A stretch of DNA of 13,304 bases from Parvularculaceae bacterium (lineage in GTDB: Bacteria; Pseudomonadota; Alphaproteobacteria; Caulobacterales; Parvularculaceae). Positions 1-7,455 of the stretch are shown one piece after another. Position 1 is the first letter of the stretch, and the number at the start of each line of letters is the position of its first letter. Location: positions 1 through 13,304 of the forward strand of contig SHAI01000044.1 of NCBI GenBank assembly GCA_004213235.1, read 5' to 3'. The notes beneath the pieces are model-generated. The model was not told where the DNA came from. It did no database searches and worked only from the letters and a program-made list of their open reading frames with translations. Both the position numbers and the translations under genes were made by a program.

Positions 1-1046
1 GCCGCGCTTGCGTCTTGCCATAAGCGTGCGATCGCGTGGGCGTAATTCTTCCGGCTTGTCGATAAGTATACCGAGTTATCGGAAAGTTCGGCGACGAGCG
101 CCGCGTGCAGCTTTGGTAATTCGTGATACGGCGTTACCGGAAACAGGTGATGGGTTGCGTGAAAGCGCAGCCCCACTGGCGCGATTAGTTTGGAAATGAT
201 GTCTTCAGAGGGGACGTTCACCGAGTCGAGGAACTCATCCGCCTTTGACACTTTGGCATCGCCCGAATGCCGGTACGCGTGCGCGCCGAGGGTGCGCACT
301 GCGTTCACCGTCAAAACAGCGACCGTGACGCTATACCAGACCCAGAAAACAGCAGCGGGTAAAACCCCTTGCCAGATAAGGCCGGCGACGCTCAGGACGA
401 ATAGCGTTGTCACCGTTTCCTGGATCAGCCACGTTTCGTCATCATCCTTGTTCTGCGGGTGACGGTCATAATTTAAATCGATCGCCAGAGACGACATGCG
501 CCGCCAAATCACGGCCCTTAGCGGTCGGACGATCCAGGACAATGGCGTTAATATGAGAAACCGCGCCAGCAAGAGTGCGGGCAGGATCACCGACAGCAGG
601 ACATAGCCGACTGATTTCCATGGCGCACCAGCCCCGAAGGAGACATATTCGCCGTCCCGGGTGGAGCCATATGTGCCTGGACGATGATGATCCATATGAA
701 CGCCGGTGTAGGAATAAGACGGGACCAGGAAGGGGATACCGGCAAGGGCGTTCCAAACCAGCCGAAAAGTCCCGAAAGTTCCTTTTTTCATATGTGCCAG
801 TTCGTGGGTGAAAAGAACCGCGCGCAGGATGGCGAATGCTGCCGCAAGAATGCTGCCGATTTGCAAAAGCGAAAACGCCTCAGCAAAAACGGCGATAAAA
901 TAAAACCCCCAGCCGAGGCCAACACTGAGGAGAAAATCCGTCCAGTAGGTCGCGGCGTTCGGTGCCTGAAAGCGGCGTGCGATGGCGCGTGCTTCACCCA
1001 TCGGCAGAGCTTGGCTTCCACTAATTTTTGTTTTGTCGTCCGTCAT
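1..1046 (-). CDS. Membrane fatty acid desaturase (partial, C-terminus beyond left edge)
   Basis: About 348 residues are visible and the frame stays open to the window edge, so the stop lies outside. The protein is a membrane-bound di-iron desaturase/hydroxylase, expected to introduce a double bond into an acyl chain at the inner membrane. The three histidine boxes are clear: HELAH at residues 81-85, HMDHH at 117-121 and HATHH at 296-300 followed by LFP. HAYRH (256-260) supplies a further histidine pair. Hydrophobic stretches lie at about 37-58, 62-80, 145-168 and 213-250. The pattern TYGSTRDGEYVSFG after the second box is typical of the fatty-acid desaturase superfamily. The start at 1046 follows a weak GGTGGG; an ATG at 1001 (residue 16) is an alternative that would remove the overlap with the small upstream ORF. 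Substrate and position of desaturation cannot be read from the sequence; alkane or carotenoid hydroxylases share the fold. Confidence 0.9.
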   Translation of the reverse strand, partial: MTDDKTKISGSQALPMGEARAIARRFQAPNAATYWTDFLLSVGLGWGFYFIAVFAEAFSLLQIGSILAAAFAILRAVLFTHELAHMKKGTFGTFRLVWNALAGIPFLVPSYSYTGVHMDHHRPGTYGSTRDGEYVSFGAGAPWKSVGYVLLSVILPALLLARFLILTPLSWIVRPLRAVIWRRMSSLAIDLNYDRHPQNKDDDETWLIQETVTTLFVLSVAGLIWQGVLPAAVFWVWYSVTVAVLTVNAVRTLGAHAYRHSGDAKVSKADEFLDSVNVPSEDIISKLIAPVGLRFHATHHLFPVTPYHELPKLHAALVAELSDNSVYLSTSRKNYAHAIARLWQDASA

Positions 1047-1200
1047 ATTTGTCCCACCGCTCCAATACGTCCGCCACCGGGAATGGATCGCCGCTTGGCC
1101 CGATTACATACCGCTTCCCGAGTAGATCCGCAAAGCCCGGTATTTTGGGTGTCGGTTTCATGAGTGCAAGGTCACGTGTGTTCCGCCCTTGGTCTTGCAT
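1021..1200 (-). CDS. Small hypothetical protein overlapping the desaturase start
   Basis: This open frame of 59 codons plus TAG begins at ATG 1200; a second in-frame ATG at 1161 would give 46 residues. I do not recognise a family. The product is charged and soluble, with a proline/glycine-rich start (MKPTPKIPGFADLLGK from residue 14), then a segment containing GPSGDPFP and a helix-like VLERWDKY. Its stop lies 26 bases inside the desaturase reading frame (ATG 1046), which would fit translational coupling. GGCGAG sits 5 bases before ATG 1200; no convincing Shine-Dalgarno precedes ATG 1161. The amino-acid composition looks protein-like, but there is no homology evidence, so it remains tentative. 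Confidence 0.4.
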   Translation of the reverse strand: MQDQGRNTRDLALMKPTPKIPGFADLLGKRYVIGPSGDPFPVADVLERWDKYDGRQNKN

Positions 1201-1247
1201 TGGCGCTCGCCTAAAGTCTCCTGACGGCGGAAAAAGGACAGCATAAC

Positions 1248-2177
1248 ATGGTAATAGACGCGCTCCGCACCCCGGAAGACCGGTTTAGAGACCTTTCTGG
1301 CTGGCCTTTTCCACCTCAATATGTGGAGAACCTGCCTGGTTATGACGGCTTGCGGATGCATTATGTCGATGAGGGGCCGGCAGATGCCGAGACGACATTT
1401 TTGTGCATCCATGGCGAACCGAGCTGGGCCTATCTTTTTCGCAAGATGATCCCGGCGTTCACCGGTGCAGGCCACCGCGCCATTGCAGTGGATATGTTCG
1501 GGTTTGGTCGATCCGATAAGCCGACTGACGACAATGTCTACACTTACCATTTTCATCGAGACGCGCTTCTGGCTTTTGTTGAAAAACTCGATCTGAAAAA
1601 TATCTGCCTCGTCGTGCAGGATTGGGGCGGTATTCTCGGCCTGACACTGCCCCTTGCCGCGCCGGATCGGTATTCGCGTCTCATTGTCATGAATACCGGC
1701 CTGCCGGTGGGGGAGGAGGCTGGCGAAGGGTTTTCCGCCTGGCGTGCTTTCAATCGGTCCCAGCCCGATCTCGCGGTAGGCGAATTGATGGCGCGGGCAA
1801 CGCCGATTTTGACCGACGCGGAAAAGGCGGCTTACGATGCACCGTTCCCGGATAAAGCCTATAAGGGCGGCGTGCGCCGGTTTCCCGAACTCGTCATGAT
1901 GAAAGAGAAAGGTGCTGATGACCTCACGCCGCTGTCAAAAGACGGTGTTGAGACTTCTCTGGCGGCGCGTAAATTCTGGCGTGAAACATGGTCTGGCGAA
2001 AGCTTTATGGCGATCGGCATGCAGGACCCCGTTCTTGGTCCGCCAGCAATGAATTTTCTCCGCACTCAAATAAAAAACTGTCCTGAGCCCCTGGAAGTTG
2101 CTGATGCGGGGCATTTCGTTCAGGAGTGGGGAGGGCCGATTGCGGAAGCTGCGCTTGAAAAATTCGGGATTGCTTGA
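1248..2177 (+). CDS. Haloalkane dehalogenase (DhlA-like, subfamily I)
   Basis: This alpha/beta hydrolase hydrolyses carbon-halogen bonds of haloalkanes to an alcohol and halide in the cytoplasm. At 309 residues it is almost exactly the length of Xanthobacter DhlA (310), and key stretches match what I recall of DhlA: HGEPSWAYLFRKM (55-67), FGFGRSDKP (84-92), VVQDWGG (122-128) and ADAGHFVQEWG (285-295). The catalytic residues appear intact: nucleophile D125, acid D260 (in AIGMQD), base H289. The halide-stabilising pair would be W126 and W165 (cap domain, FSAW), with E57 in the oxyanion-side HGEP motif. AGGA about 10 bases upstream supports the ATG. It stands alone, divergent from the desaturase, with no obvious haloacid pathway nearby. 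Natural substrate is unknown; many marine and soil bacteria carry such enzymes without known organohalide exposure. Confidence 0.92.
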   Translation: MVIDALRTPEDRFRDLSGWPFPPQYVENLPGYDGLRMHYVDEGPADAETTFLCIHGEPSWAYLFRKMIPAFTGAGHRAIAVDMFGFGRSDKPTDDNVYTYHFHRDALLAFVEKLDLKNICLVVQDWGGILGLTLPLAAPDRYSRLIVMNTGLPVGEEAGEGFSAWRAFNRSQPDLAVGELMARATPILTDAEKAAYDAPFPDKAYKGGVRRFPELVMMKEKGADDLTPLSKDGVETSLAARKFWRETWSGESFMAIGMQDPVLGPPAMNFLRTQIKNCPEPLEVADAGHFVQEWGGPIAEAALEKFGIA

Positions 2178-2281
2178 CCCAAAAGGTGCCCAAGTTTGAA
2201 ACCGGCCAATAATAGATCTACGCCAGCGCGATGCCGTGATAACCTTGTCAGCACGCGCGTTTTTGGCCATAGGCATCTTTA

Positions 2282-2731
2282 ATGAAGACGACACTGCTCA
2301 TAGATGCTGATGCCTGTCCGGTGAAAGAGGAAGTCTACAAGGTCGCCTTCCGGGTTGGTGTGCCGGTTAAAATTGTCGCCAATTCTTTTATTCGCACCCC
2401 GGATCATCCGCTGATCGAGCGCGTCATTGTGTCGGATGGGTTCGATGCCGCTGACGACTGGATTGCTGAACGGGCGGATCAATCATCGATTGTCGTCACG
2501 TCAGATATCCTGCTGGCCGATCGATGCCTTAAGGCAGGTGCCATCGTAATTGCACCGAATGGGAAAGAATTCACCGCTGATACCATTGGCGGCGCAATCG
2601 CCACGCGGGCCATCATGGCGGATTTGCGTGGCGGTGGAGATCAGATAGGTGGCCCGCCAGCCTTCCGCAAACAGGATCGGTCAAATTTTCTTCAAGCGCT
2701 GGATCGCGCGATTGTCCGCCTTAGGCGCTGA
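2282..2731 (+). CDS. yaiI: YaiI/UPF0178 (DUF188) family protein
   Basis: The 149-residue product has the length and motif pattern of the E. coli YaiI family (about 150 residues): the N-terminal IDADACP (7-13) next to KEEVYKVA, the central TSDILLADRC (73-82), and the C-terminal GGPPAF (123-128) with RS. The spaced acidic residues D8, D10, D75 and D80 resemble those of PIN-like nuclease folds, and that fold is the usual prediction, but the biological role is not established. The start is preceded by only a weak AGG. It lies 104 bases after the dehalogenase with no visible terminator between them, so cotranscription is possible but not shown. Confidence 0.9.
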   Translation: MKTTLLIDADACPVKEEVYKVAFRVGVPVKIVANSFIRTPDHPLIERVIVSDGFDAADDWIAERADQSSIVVTSDILLADRCLKAGAIVIAPNGKEFTADTIGGAIATRAIMADLRGGGDQIGGPPAFRKQDRSNFLQALDRAIVRLRR

Positions 2732-3027
2732 ACATGCCCAAACTGCCAATGATAATCGACGCATCAGTCTTTGTTGGAATAGTTTGCGCAATGGTGTGCT
2801 GGCGAAAGTGCCATATTTAAGCGTTAAACCGCCAAAGCATGTCATAGCCGGTTGATTTATTGCTCTGCTCCTACTACATCACGCCAGTATTTGGACTGAA
2901 GAGACTTCCCGACGCGCCTGACAAACTGCACGTTGACGACTGCTTTCCTCACCAAATTCGAGAGTACACGACAGCGGGCATTTGGTTTGTTCGCCCGTGT
3001 AAAGCATCGTCAGTGAAAGGAATGACC
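2732..3027 (+). other. Intergenic region and probable long leader of the cold-shock gene
   Basis: These 296 bases between the YaiI stop and the cold-shock ATG hold no convincing gene. An in-frame extension of the cold-shock frame back to 2860 exists but has no ribosome site and no family similarity. A long untranslated leader is usual for cspA-type mRNAs, where it acts as a thermosensor; this fits the spacing, but I could not establish its structure. A TTGACG at 2933-2938 resembles a -35 element, yet no good -10 lies at the right distance. Confidence 0.35.
3017..3021 (+). promoter_or_regulatory. Ribosome binding site that fixes the cold-shock protein start
   Basis: AAGGA ends six bases before ATG 3028 but directly abuts ATG 3022, so 3028 is the likely start. 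The resulting N-terminus, MTKGTVKFYN, is the standard one for the family. Confidence 0.75.
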
Positions 3028-3237
3028 ATGACGAAGGGAACTGTAAAGTTTTACAACGAGTCCAAGGGCTATGGATTTATCACGCCAGAGGGTGGCGACA
3101 AGGACGTTTTCGTCCACGCAACCGCGCTTGAGCGCTCTGGCATGGGGCCTTTGTCGGAAGGTCAAACGGTTGAGTTTGAAACCGAGATCGACCGCCGCAA
3201 TGGCAAGACCGCAGTCTCCACCATTCAGGCTGCATAA
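3028..3237 (+). CDS. CspA-family cold-shock protein
   Basis: A single cold-shock domain of 69 residues, the usual length. It binds single-stranded RNA and DNA and acts as an RNA chaperone or transcription antiterminator. RNP1 (KGYGFI, 13-18) and RNP2 (DVFVHAT, 26-32) are intact, with the aromatic residues that stack on nucleobases. The start was chosen from the AAGGA six bases upstream; longer frames reaching back to 2860 have no support. The gene appears monocistronic: a long leader precedes it and a strong intrinsic terminator follows 26 bases after the stop. Alphaproteobacteria usually carry several paralogues, so I give no letter, and cold induction is not certain. Confidence 0.95.
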   Translation: MTKGTVKFYNESKGYGFITPEGGDKDVFVHATALERSGMGPLSEGQTVEFETEIDRRNGKTAVSTIQAA

Positions 3238-3263
3238 GCGGATCCCACGCTTTATTGTTTTGA

Positions 3264-3290
3264 GCCCGCGCCATGGCGCGGGCTTTTTTT
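3264..3290 (+). terminator. Rho-independent terminator after the cold-shock gene
   Basis: A perfect 20-base palindrome (GCCCGCGC, loop CATG, GCGCGGGC) at 3264-3283 is followed at once by seven T. It is a strong intrinsic terminator and separates the cold-shock gene from amn. Confidence 0.93.
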
Positions 3291-3443
3291 GTGCCTGAAT
3301 TGTGCCAGAAATCCCTATCTGGGACGTGTTGTGAGCATCATTGGTTGGATCCGCCGGGGTGACATTGATTATTGGCGCGTTTTTCCTAAGGCACCGCTTG
3401 TTAAAATGTACATGATAGAAGGTATGCGATCAGGGCAGGAAAG

Positions 3444-4910
3444 TTGGCAGAGGTCATGGTGTCGGACGCAATACCCGCAGATGATTTAAAACGATGTGAC
3501 ACGCCAGATTGGGCGATTTCCCAACTGAAAACCCTATATGACGGGGCGATCAAAACGGCGGCGCAGCAGTTTGATGCGTACACGAATAAGCGCCTGGAAA
3601 AGGGCGCGCACCCGCCGGTATATCCCTATCTTCTCGTAAAAATCCCCGCAGAGCGCTCCAGTCAGACAAGCAGTCTTGCCCTGGGTCAGGTTGCTTCTGA
3701 CCAGGATTATGGTCTGACGGTAACACAACCAGGTTTATTTGGCCAATATCTGCTGGAGCAACTGTCCCGACTGCGCGCTGAATTCGGGGCGCATATTTAT
3801 GTCGGCCGATCGAAAACGGCCATTCCCTTAAGCTTTGCGCTGGAGCATGCGGCCGCAGCCTTAACCCCGGAACTACGCGATCGCCTCCAGTTTTTCTTCA
3901 ACGCCCCCAATCTTGTTGCCACAAATGATGATGTCGTCGATGGGCATCTGGTCTTGAACCGCGACGGCCCCTTGCCCCTTGGCTTGTTCCCGGCGGAGCG
4001 AACTGATTATTCCCTACACAGAATTCAACATTATACCGCAACGGCACCAAAACACTTTCAGAAATTTATTCTGTTTACCAATTACCAAAGATATGTCGAT
4101 GAGTTTGTGGCGCATGCCCATAAGGAAATCGCGCAAGGACGTGCGAGCACGCTCGTTGAGCCGGGAAACCGGGTCAGTGATGCAAACGGGCCGTCTGACA
4201 GTGCGCCCTTGCCGAAACTACCGCAAATGCCCGCTTATCACCTCGTGAAAAATCAGCATGATGGGGTTACGCTGGTGAATATTGGCGTTGGCCCATCCAA
4301 TGCGAAGACAATAACGGATCATCTGGCGGTTTTGCGTCCCCACGTCTGGTTGATGATTGGCCATTGCGGTGGTTTGCGGAAGACCCAGCGACTTGGTGAT
4401 TATGTTTTAGCGCACGCTTATCTACGCGATGATAATGTGCTGGATGATGCGCTTGACCCAACAATTCCGCTCCCGACGATTGCGGAGGTGCAGTTGGCGC
4501 TGACCCGCGCCGTGCAGGAAGTTACCGATATTCCGGTTAATCGCGTTAAAGAGCATCTTCGTACAGGGACAATTGTCACAACGGGAGATCGAAACTGGGA
4601 ACTGCGGTTCAATGAGATTGCGGTACGGTTAAATCAGTCCCGGGCGATTGCGATCGATATGGAATCAGCAACGATCGCGGCTAATGGTTATCGATACCGC
4701 GTTCCATACGGAACATTGCTTTGTGTTTCAGACCGTCCCTTGCATGGTGAGTTAAAATTGCCGGGGATGGCGGATGCGTTTTACGAATCGCGGGTGAGTC
4801 AGCACCTTGCGGTGGGGTTGCGTGCCGTTGATCTGTTGAGGGCGGAAGCGGAAGCGGGCACATTGCATTCGCGAAAATTACGAAGTTTCGACGAGCCGTT
4901 TTTGCGCTGA
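3444..4910 (+). CDS. amn: AMP nucleosidase
   Basis: This enzyme hydrolyses AMP to adenine and ribose 5-phosphate in the cytoplasm and helps regulate the adenylate pool. The 488 residues compare with 484 in E. coli Amn. An N-terminal Amn-specific domain (about 15-180) precedes a C-terminal nucleoside-phosphorylase domain (about 275-470). The latter shows GVGPSNA (281-287), IGHCGG (305-310), TGDRNWE (380-386), the ribose-binding signature IDMESATIA (404-412) and LLCVSDRPLHGE (425-436) with the likely catalytic D430. The C-terminal HSRKLRSFDEPF is also Amn-like. The start is either TTG 3444, three bases after AGGA, or ATG 3456 (residue 5); the choice is open. It ends five bases from the convergent cyclotransferase stop. 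No functional link to the lipid genes is needed. Confidence 0.95.
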   Translation: MAEVMVSDAIPADDLKRCDTPDWAISQLKTLYDGAIKTAAQQFDAYTNKRLEKGAHPPVYPYLLVKIPAERSSQTSSLALGQVASDQDYGLTVTQPGLFGQYLLEQLSRLRAEFGAHIYVGRSKTAIPLSFALEHAAAALTPELRDRLQFFFNAPNLVATNDDVVDGHLVLNRDGPLPLGLFPAERTDYSLHRIQHYTATAPKHFQKFILFTNYQRYVDEFVAHAHKEIAQGRASTLVEPGNRVSDANGPSDSAPLPKLPQMPAYHLVKNQHDGVTLVNIGVGPSNAKTITDHLAVLRPHVWLMIGHCGGLRKTQRLGDYVLAHAYLRDDNVLDDALDPTIPLPTIAEVQLALTRAVQEVTDIPVNRVKEHLRTGTIVTTGDRNWELRFNEIAVRLNQSRAIAIDMESATIAANGYRYRVPYGTLLCVSDRPLHGELKLPGMADAFYESRVSQHLAVGLRAVDLLRAEAEAGTLHSRKLRSFDEPFLR

Positions 4911-4915
4911 CTGAT

Positions 4916-5713
4916 TTATTTCGTCTCGCGAAGGGGGCGGGGCCTTAGTTTGATTTCAAAAAGCTTCGGCCAGCGTTTCCCTGTGACAAATAATCGATCA
5001 TTCTTTTCGTCATAGGCAATTCCATTAAGAACATCGGTTTTGCCAGCGATAAAATCTTCACGCTTCAATAATCCGCTGAGTTGAATGACCCCGGTAATAT
5101 GCCCTGTAGACGGATCAATCGTTACGACAAGGTCCTTGCCGTAGATATTCGCGAAAATTTCGCCATTTATAAATTCCAGCTCGTTTAGGTATTTCAACGG
5201 TTGCCCTTGATAGGTGACGTTGATTGCGCCGACCTGATCATAGGTCTCCGGGTCAAGCAGCCGCAGGCGCGAAGTGCCGTCACTCATGACCAGATGGGTG
5301 CCGTTATGGGTCAGCCCCCAGCCTTCCCCAGGATATCTGAATTGATCAACTTTCTTCAGGCTGGTCCTGTCAAAAACGAATGCGATGCCGGCCTTGTAGG
5401 TCAGCATGATCAGGCGGTTCTCCCACGCGACAACCCCTTCGCCAAAATATCGATCCGGTAGCGGATGGTTTTCGATTATCTCGCCGGTTTCGATTTCAAC
5501 GCGCCGCAGCGTGGATTCCCCGCGCATGCCGGTGCTTTCGACAAAATGTCCATCCTCAACGAATAGTCCCTGGGTGAAGGCACCTGTATCATGTGGGAAT
5601 GTGTTGACTATTTCATAGTCGTAAACAACCGGCATTGCAGTTGTCTGCGCGCTTGCATTGCTCAGCGCGGAGATGGCGACCCAGGCCCCTGCAATTATGT
5701 AATACCCAATCAC
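4916..5713 (-). CDS. Secreted glutaminyl-peptide cyclotransferase (glutamine cyclotransferase)
   Basis: The 265-residue product belongs to the beta-propeller glutamine cyclotransferase family, which converts N-terminal glutamine into pyroglutamate. Family blocks seen: AFTQGLF (45-51), GEGVVAW (91-97), GEGWGLTHNG (129-138), LNELEF (176-181), DVLNGIAY (227-234) and TGKRWPKLFE (244-253). A hydrophobic N-terminus (residues 4-18) ending in NASAQ is a plausible signal peptide with cleavage near residue 22, so the enzyme should act in the periplasm. Its GTG start overlaps the stop of the preceding ceramide synthase gene as GTGA, and no Shine-Dalgarno precedes it, which suggests translational coupling. 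That arrangement makes it the last gene of the lipid-linked group, although no role for such an enzyme in sphingolipid synthesis is known to me. Confidence 0.9.
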   Translation of the reverse strand: MIGYYIIAGAWVAISALSNASAQTTAMPVVYDYEIVNTFPHDTGAFTQGLFVEDGHFVESTGMRGESTLRRVEIETGEIIENHPLPDRYFGEGVVAWENRLIMLTYKAGIAFVFDRTSLKKVDQFRYPGEGWGLTHNGTHLVMSDGTSRLRLLDPETYDQVGAINVTYQGQPLKYLNELEFINGEIFANIYGKDLVVTIDPSTGHITGVIQLSGLLKREDFIAGKTDVLNGIAYDEKNDRLFVTGKRWPKLFEIKLRPRPLRETK

Positions 5714-6858
5714 AGCGATTTTTTGTAAATGCGGTAGGTTTTATAAATGTCGCCACCCATTTCCGTCAGCATATTGAGCATTGGCGTGTTGCTCTCCAGG
5801 ATCCATGACAGTTCCGATGACTTCAATCCGCGATCGATATTGTCCCGGTTCATGACGTCGATCATTTTATAGGCAAAAGCGGCCCCAAGCGGTTTACCCT
5901 GAAGCTTTTTCTTGACGCCCATGAGTGGCATGCGCGCCTGGCTCAGCCCTTTTATCTTCAGGCGGTAAATCAATTTTGCCCAGTTGAAAGGCAGTAATTT
6001 TCCGTCAAAATCATGAATTGCTTCATAGATGTTGGGCAGAACAATCCCGAACGCCACTGGTTCGCCGTCTAGCTCGCATATCATGAAGTTATATTTGGCG
6101 ATAATCGGCCGCAACTCACCGGCCATATGTTCGGCTTGTTCCGGTGTGAAGGGAATGAAACCCCAATTGTCGGACCATGCATCATTATAGATTTCAACGG
6201 CGGTTCGCACGTCTTCCTTGAACCGCTTGAAATCAACGTGCCGCATACGAACCTTTGGGTTTGAAATGGCGCGGTCGACGAAGCGTTGTCGCTTTGCCGG
6301 AATGAACTCTTTGATATTAGAATATTCCAGCGCATGCATGTCCATCGCTTTGGTGTAGCCAGCCGCCTCCACATGCCGGGCGTACCAGCTTCGCCCATGG
6401 GGCATCATCACATAAGGCGGGCGGTCAAATCCATCCACCAACAGGCCAACTTCTTCGTTTACGGAGAAACTGAATGGCCCGGCAATGTGTTTCATGCCGC
6501 GTGCACGCAACCAATCTTCTGCGGTTGCAAGCAATGCTTTGAACACGTCCGGATCGTCGATGCCGTCGATAAAGCTGAAATGACCCGTTTCGTCCTGGTG
6601 ACGTTCCAGGTGAAGCGGGTTTACCAGCGCCGCAATGCGCCCTACGGGCATGCCGCCGCGTTCGGCGATCCACAATTGGTGGTCGGCTGCTTTTAGTGTC
6701 GGATTAACGGACGGGTTGAGGCGATCATTAAGCTCAAATTCGAGGGGCGCAATATAATTCGGATCCCCCTCATAGGCGGGTTTGCCAGCCGCCATAAAAC
6801 GTTTTCGGCCGGCCTTCCCCTCAACGGCAATTATATTGAGTGCATCCGGTTGTCCCAT
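5710..6858 (-). CDS. bcerS: Putative bacterial ceramide synthase (GNAT-like N-acyltransferase)
   Basis: The 382-residue protein has the acyl-CoA N-acyltransferase fold in its C-terminal half (MICELDGEPVAFGIVLPN at 259-276, then SSELSWILESNTPM at 347-360) and a conserved N-terminal half with GPFSFSVNEEVGLLVDGFD (127-145) and PPYVMMPHG (147-155). Members are often loosely annotated as GNAT protein or even dATP pyrophosphohydrolase. In Caulobacter a protein of this type near spt is the bacterial ceramide synthase that N-acylates 3-oxo-sphinganine; I assign this one by that family resemblance plus its position downstream of a full spt-acpR-cerR-aasR set. GAGG seven bases before ATG 6858 supports the start. 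The DUF2141 gene ends 33 bases upstream and the cyclotransferase overlaps its stop, so the three probably form one transcript. The acyl donor and its chain length cannot be read. Confidence 0.78.
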   Translation of the reverse strand: MGQPDALNIIAVEGKAGRKRFMAAGKPAYEGDPNYIAPLEFELNDRLNPSVNPTLKAADHQLWIAERGGMPVGRIAALVNPLHLERHQDETGHFSFIDGIDDPDVFKALLATAEDWLRARGMKHIAGPFSFSVNEEVGLLVDGFDRPPYVMMPHGRSWYARHVEAAGYTKAMDMHALEYSNIKEFIPAKRQRFVDRAISNPKVRMRHVDFKRFKEDVRTAVEIYNDAWSDNWGFIPFTPEQAEHMAGELRPIIAKYNFMICELDGEPVAFGIVLPNIYEAIHDFDGKLLPFNWAKLIYRLKIKGLSQARMPLMGVKKKLQGKPLGAAFAYKMIDVMNRDNIDRGLKSSELSWILESNTPMLNMLTEMGGDIYKTYRIYKKSL

Positions 6859-6891
6859 GGGGGTACCTCAAGGGTTATTTTTCCTGTGGAT

Positions 6892-7455
6892 TTAGTTCCG
6901 TAATTTGATTCTGACATCCGCACCTTCTGCGGTGACGTTGAAAAGTGCTTCGTCTACAGATGGCGGACCAAACCGAATGATGGGGTTGTTCGAGATGCCA
7001 TACGGTTCCGCTGGCAAGCCGAACGCTTTCTTATCGAATGTCTTATTTGCATTTTCGTCATGATATACGGCGATTGCGTAATCACCTGGCGCTGCCGTGC
7101 GCATGCAGAATGCCGTTTGCGGTGCCTTTGCGGCGAACCTGACTTGCGCAATTCGGCCGGTCCGCTTCAGAAACCCGTCAGGGTCATTTCGATAAAGATC
7201 AGCGGTCATCAGGCCGACGCTTTTTTCGAGACCGTCAATCCTAATTCGAATTTCGTTTTTGCCCCCGATACAGCTCACATGATCAATGCCGGCCTCTATC
7301 TTGGGGGCGGTGTTTGGGTCGCCTGCTTGTTCGACCCCTTGTTCTCTTGCCCGTTGTTCTCCTGCGGCGGGAACCGTCGTCATCAGGCAAGCGGTCGCCG
7401 CCAGCGCCACGGTGATGGTTTTTGTTGCGGGCATTCGCATTTTCTTCTTACTCAC
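6892..7455 (-). CDS. DUF2141 family exported protein in the sphingolipid cluster
   Basis: The 187-residue product has an N-terminal signal sequence (hydrophobic residues 13-30, small residues PAAG near 29-32), so export to the periplasm is likely. The DUF2141 signature is clear: YAIAVYHDENANKTFD (126-141) followed by FGLPAEPYGISNN (145-157). Two cysteines, C62 and C117, could form a disulfide. A low-complexity, charged linker (33-50) separates the signal from the domain. The biochemical function of DUF2141 is unknown. The longest frame starts at GTG 7455; ATG 7440 (residue 6), with AAGAAG just before it, is an equally good start. It is 33 bases upstream of the ceramide synthase gene and most likely cotranscribed, suggesting an envelope role linked to sphingolipids; that is inference. 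Confidence 0.82.
   Translation of the reverse strand: MSKKKMRMPATKTITVALAATACLMTTVPAAGEQRAREQGVEQAGDPNTAPKIEAGIDHVSCIGGKNEIRIRIDGLEKSVGLMTADLYRNDPDGFLKRTGRIAQVRFAAKAPQTAFCMRTAAPGDYAIAVYHDENANKTFDKKAFGLPAEPYGISNNPIIRFGPPSVDEALFNVTAEGADVRIKLRN

Noticed and set aside
684..1163. Plus-strand open frame of 159 codons
   Set aside because: It lies antisense to the desaturase, whose three histidine boxes prove the minus strand is coding; the translated product is basic, low in structure and resembles no family.
1158..1556. Minus-strand open frame of 132 codons
   Set aside because: Antisense to the conserved catalytic half of the haloalkane dehalogenase; no family features.
2933..2961. Sigma-70-like promoter for the cold-shock gene
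   Set aside because: TTGACG is good but the hexamer 17 bases downstream does not resemble a -10 element.
2860..3027. N-terminal extension of the cold-shock protein by 56 residues
   Set aside because: The family starts at MTKGTVKF; the AAGGA site points to ATG 3028 and the extension is not protein-like.
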